From Candidatus Burkholderia verschuerenii (lineage in GTDB: Bacteria; Pseudomonadota; Gammaproteobacteria; Burkholderiales; Burkholderiaceae): 40,896 nucleotides of DNA. The stretch spans positions 1-40,896 of the forward strand of contig NZ_LFJJ01000095.1 of NCBI RefSeq assembly GCF_001189365.1, read 5' to 3'. Shown piece after piece: positions 38,323 through 40,896 of the stretch; position 1 is the stretch's first letter, and the number at the start of each line of letters is the position of its first letter. Both the position numbers and the translations under genes were made by a program. The notes under the pieces are model-generated. The model was given only the letters and a program-made list of their open reading frames with translations. It did not search any database and had not been told where the DNA came from.

Positions 38323-40098
38323 TTAGAAGGTCCGTGCCTTCGGCGGCACCGATTCGACCGTCAGCGGCTTCATCTGCACCGGCTTATAGTCGAGGCGATC
38401 GCCTTCGCTGAACCACAGCGAGTGGCGCATCCAGTTCTCGTCGTCGCGATGCTCGTAGTCGCTGTGCGCGTGCGCGCCACGGCTTTCCTTACGCGCTTCG
38501 GCCGACACTATCGTCGCGCGCGCCACTTCGATCAGGTTCGCCAATTCCAGCGCTTCGACCTTCGCGGTGTTGAACACCTTCGATTTGTCTTTCAGATGCA
38601 CGTGCTTCACGCGCTCCGCCAGTTCGCCGATCTTGCCGACGCCTTCTTCGAGCAGCTTGGCCGTGCGGAACACGCCCGCGTGCGCCTGCATCGTCGCGCG
38701 GATATCGTTGGCGATGTTTTGCGTGTATTCGCCCGAGGTGGATTTCTCCAATACTGCAAGGCGTTCCATCGCGAAGTCCGCTGCATCGGCGGGAAGTGGC
38801 TTGTGCTCCTTCATTTCCATCGCGTGCTTGATGATGTGATTGCCCGCCGCGCGCCCGAACACAACGAGGTCGAGCAGCGAGTTCGTGCCCAGACGATTCG
38901 CGCCGTGCACGGAAACGCACGAGCATTCGCCCACTGCGTAGAAACCGTTGACCGGATCGTTGTAGCCCTTCGCCGTGCCGACGACCTGACCGTGCATGTT
39001 CGTCGGAATGCCACCCATCTGATAATGGATGGTCGGCACGACCGGAATCGGCTCCTTGATGCAGTCGACGTTGGCGAACTTCAGCGCGATCTCGCGAATC
39101 GACGGCAGACGCTTCATGATCGTCTCGGCGCCGATGTGCGACAGATCGAGCAGCACGTGATCCTTGTTCGGACCCACGCCACGGCCTTCCTTGATTTCCT
39201 GATCCATCGAACGCGAGACGAAGTCGCGCGGTGCCAGATCCTTCAGCGTCGGCGCGTAACGCTCCATGAATCGCTCGCCATCCGAGTTACGCAGAATGCC
39301 GCCTTCGCCGCGCACGCCTTCGGTGATCAGCACGCCCGCGCCCGCGACGCCCGTCGGGTGGAACTGCCAGAACTCCATGTCCTGCAGCGCGATACCCGAG
39401 CGCGCGGCCATACCGAGGCCGTCGCCGGTATTGATGAACGCATTCGTCGATGCCGCGAAGATACGGCCCGCGCCGCCCGTGGCGAACAGCATGGTCTTGC
39501 CTTCGAGGATATAGACCTCGCCGGTTTCCATCTCCAACGCGGTGACGCCGAGCACGTCGCCGTCAGCGTCGCGGATCAGATCCATCGCCATCCATTCGAC
39601 GAAGAAGTGCGTTTTAGCCGCGACATTCTGCTGATACAGCGTATGCAGCAGCGCGTGGCCGGTACGGTCGGCAGCGGCGCAAGCACGTTGCACCGGCTTC
39701 TCGCCGTAATTGGCCGTGTGGCCGCCGAACGGACGTTGATAGATGGTGCCGTCCGCGTTACGGTCGAACGGCATGCCCATGTGTTCGAGTTCGTAGACGG
39801 CGTTCGGTGCTTCGCGGCACATGAACTCGATCGCGTCCTGGTCGCCGAGCCAGTCGGAGCCCTTGATCGTGTCGTAGAAGTGGTAGTGCCAGTTGTCTTC
39901 GCTCATGTTGCCAAGCGAAGCGCCGATGCCGCCTTGCGCGGCCACCGTATGCGAGCGCGTCGGAAACACCTTGGAGAGCACCGCGACGGAGAGGCCCGCG
40001 CGCGCGAGTTGCAGCGAGGCGCGCATGCCCGAGCCGCCCGCGCCGACGATGACCACGTCGAAACGGCGACGCGGCAGGGATGTCTTGATTGCAGCCAT
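38323..40098 (-). CDS. sdhA: succinate dehydrogenase flavoprotein subunit
   Basis: 591 residues, oxidising succinate to fumarate at the inner face of the membrane. FAD-binding VIVGAGGSGMRASLQLARAG is at 17-36. RSHTVAAQGGI carries His50, the residue that should bind FAD covalently with SdhE help. HGANRLGTNSLLDLVVFGR holds an active-site Arg, and ARKESRGAHAHSDYEHRDD marks the C-terminal domain. It starts six bases after sdhD. Confidence 0.97.
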   Translation of the reverse strand: MAAIKTSLPRRRFDVVIVGAGGSGMRASLQLARAGLSVAVLSKVFPTRSHTVAAQGGIGASLGNMSEDNWHYHFYDTIKGSDWLGDQDAIEFMCREAPNAVYELEHMGMPFDRNADGTIYQRPFGGHTANYGEKPVQRACAAADRTGHALLHTLYQQNVAAKTHFFVEWMAMDLIRDADGDVLGVTALEMETGEVYILEGKTMLFATGGAGRIFAASTNAFINTGDGLGMAARSGIALQDMEFWQFHPTGVAGAGVLITEGVRGEGGILRNSDGERFMERYAPTLKDLAPRDFVSRSMDQEIKEGRGVGPNKDHVLLDLSHIGAETIMKRLPSIREIALKFANVDCIKEPIPVVPTIHYQMGGIPTNMHGQVVGTAKGYNDPVNGFYAVGECSCVSVHGANRLGTNSLLDLVVFGRAAGNHIIKHAMEMKEHKPLPADAADFAMERLAVLEKSTSGEYTQNIANDIRATMQAHAGVFRTAKLLEEGVGKIGELAERVKHVHLKDKSKVFNTAKVEALELANLIEVARATIVSAEARKESRGAHAHSDYEHRDDENWMRHSLWFSEGDRLDYKPVQMKPLTVESVPPKARTF

Positions 40099-40104
40099 GT
40101 TCTT

Positions 40105-40473
40105 TTAAACTCTCCAGAGAATCTGTGCGGCGTAGCCGGCGCATCCGAGCAGCCAGAGGATCGTGAGCACTTGCAGCAAGAGGCGCACGCCCATGGGCTT
40201 GACATAGTCCATCCAGATATCGCGGATGCCGACCCACGCGTGGAAGAACAGGCACAGCAGGACGACGAAGGTGGCGAGCTTCATCCACTGCATCGCGAAG
40301 ATGCCGGCCCAGCCTTCGTAGGAGAAGTTATGCGCGCCGAAGAACAGCACCAGCAGCACGATGGTATAGACGGCCATCGCGACCGCGGTGATGCGTTGCG
40401 CGAGCCAGTCGCGCAGACCGTAGTGCGCGCCGACGACCAGACGCTTCGGTCCGACTCGATTGTGGGTTGCCAT
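40105..40473 (-). CDS. sdhD: succinate dehydrogenase membrane anchor subunit
   Basis: 122 residues with three membrane segments (ITAVAMAVYTIVLLVLFFGA, then MKLATFVVLLCLFFHAWVGI, then LLLQVLTILWLLGCAGYAA). The pattern FFHAWVGIRDIWMDYVKP, including the heme-ligand His, is the SdhD signature. It lies two bases after sdhC and six before sdhA. Confidence 0.94.
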   Translation of the reverse strand: MATHNRVGPKRLVVGAHYGLRDWLAQRITAVAMAVYTIVLLVLFFGAHNFSYEGWAGIFAMQWMKLATFVVLLCLFFHAWVGIRDIWMDYVKPMGVRLLLQVLTILWLLGCAGYAAQILWRV

Positions 40474-40475
40474 GT

Positions 40476-40886
40476 TTAAAACGCTCCGAAGAGTTTAAGG
40501 GCCATCGCGAGCGTGAGCAGCAGCGACACGATCAGCACGATGAGCGCGGTCTGTTTGCCGCCTTCCTTATTGACTGCGACGTGCGTATCGAGCAAGAGAA
40601 AACGAATGCCCGCGCAGAAGTGATGCAGATACGCCCACGACAACACGAGCACGACGATCTTGACGATGGGATTGGCGAGGAAGCCCTTGAACGCCTCGAA
40701 GCTCAGTTCGGACGTGAGGCTCTGATCGAGCAGATACAGGATGAACGGCAGACACACGAACAACAGCAAGCCACTGACACGATGCAGGATCGACACCTTC
40801 CCTGCGAGCGGCAAGCGGTATTGCGCGAGTTGGCCGATCCCGATGTTCCGGTACTCGGGCCTTGGTTTTTTTACGGCTTCAGCCAT
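40476..40886 (-). CDS. sdhC: succinate dehydrogenase cytochrome b556 subunit
   Basis: 136 residues with three membrane segments. The N-terminal RPEYRNIGIGQLAQYRLPLA precedes SILHRVSGLLLFV (quinone site), and YLHHFCAGIRFLLLDTH holds the heme-ligand His. ATG 40886 is ten bases from the window edge, so its promoter is not visible. It is the first gene of sdhC-sdhD-sdhA-sdhB-sdhE. Confidence 0.95.
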   Translation of the reverse strand: MAEAVKKPRPEYRNIGIGQLAQYRLPLAGKVSILHRVSGLLLFVCLPFILYLLDQSLTSELSFEAFKGFLANPIVKIVVLVLSWAYLHHFCAGIRFLLLDTHVAVNKEGGKQTALIVLIVSLLLTLAMALKLFGAF

Positions 40887-40896
40887 GCTAGACCCC

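Noticed and set aside
37600..40479. A 959-codon plus-strand open frame opposite sdhB and sdhA
   Set aside because: Its translation is His/Arg/Val-rich with no family likeness and mirrors well-conserved sdh genes; long antisense frames are common in GC-rich DNA.

Overview
ORGANISM. The window is GC-rich and looks like a piece of a Burkholderiaceae replicon (Burkholderia / Paraburkholderia / Caballeronia group). The clearest marker is the long one-strand series leuC-leuD-leuB-asd-fimV-truA-trpF-trpB-(DNA methyltransferase)-trpA-accD-folC-SPOR-cvpA-purF, next to gltA and sdhCDAB-sdhE. From general knowledge this order is typical of these beta-proteobacteria, often on the second chromosome. The genus is inference. 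LAYOUT. 1-474 is mostly non-coding and carries a CTTTCTTTG-type hairpin repeat. 475-9826 (+) is a glycogen/trehalose cluster: a broken glgX, then intact treZ, malQ and treY. 9846-12392 (-) holds a frameshifted CBS-domain membrane protein and a degenerate histidine kinase. 12927-17140 (+) holds a polysaccharide flippase, a family-4 glycosyltransferase, a frameshifted FKBP-type prolyl isomerase and an AraC regulator. 17204-33678 (-) is the long housekeeping series for purine, folate, fatty-acid, tryptophan, leucine and lysine/threonine/methionine synthesis. 34086-35737 (+) is a hipBA toxin-antitoxin pair with an AT-rich leader. 35836-40886 (-) holds citrate synthase, the succinate dehydrogenase flavinylation factor and the four succinate dehydrogenase subunits. 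HOW THE GENES WORK TOGETHER. TreY and TreZ turn alpha-1,4-glucan ends into trehalose, MalQ rearranges short maltodextrins, and GlgX would have debranched the polymer. TrpF, TrpB and TrpA are the last steps of tryptophan synthesis. LeuC, LeuD and LeuB form the 2-oxoisovalerate-to-leucine branch. GltA and Sdh are TCA-cycle enzymes. POINTS OF INTEREST. The left 16 kb contains at least five frameshifting indels: three in glgX, one in the CBS protein and one in the FKBP. The glycosyltransferase there also runs through its expected end into the FKBP gene. The right 24 kb shows none. In glgX the damage includes loss of the Tyr-Asn of the VVYNH motif and replacement of the third catalytic Asp by Tyr, which favours real gene decay over sequencing error, at least for that gene. 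Other items are three GGAAAYTATA elements before hipBA, a 7-bp inverted repeat upstream of leuC, a perfect 15-bp terminator stem after leuB, an unlisted 50-codon ORF before asd, hexamer expansions inside purF and treY, and a solitary DNA methyltransferase inside the trp series. I found no tRNA, rRNA, CRISPR array or insertion sequence, and no clear candidate for an entirely new multi-gene system.
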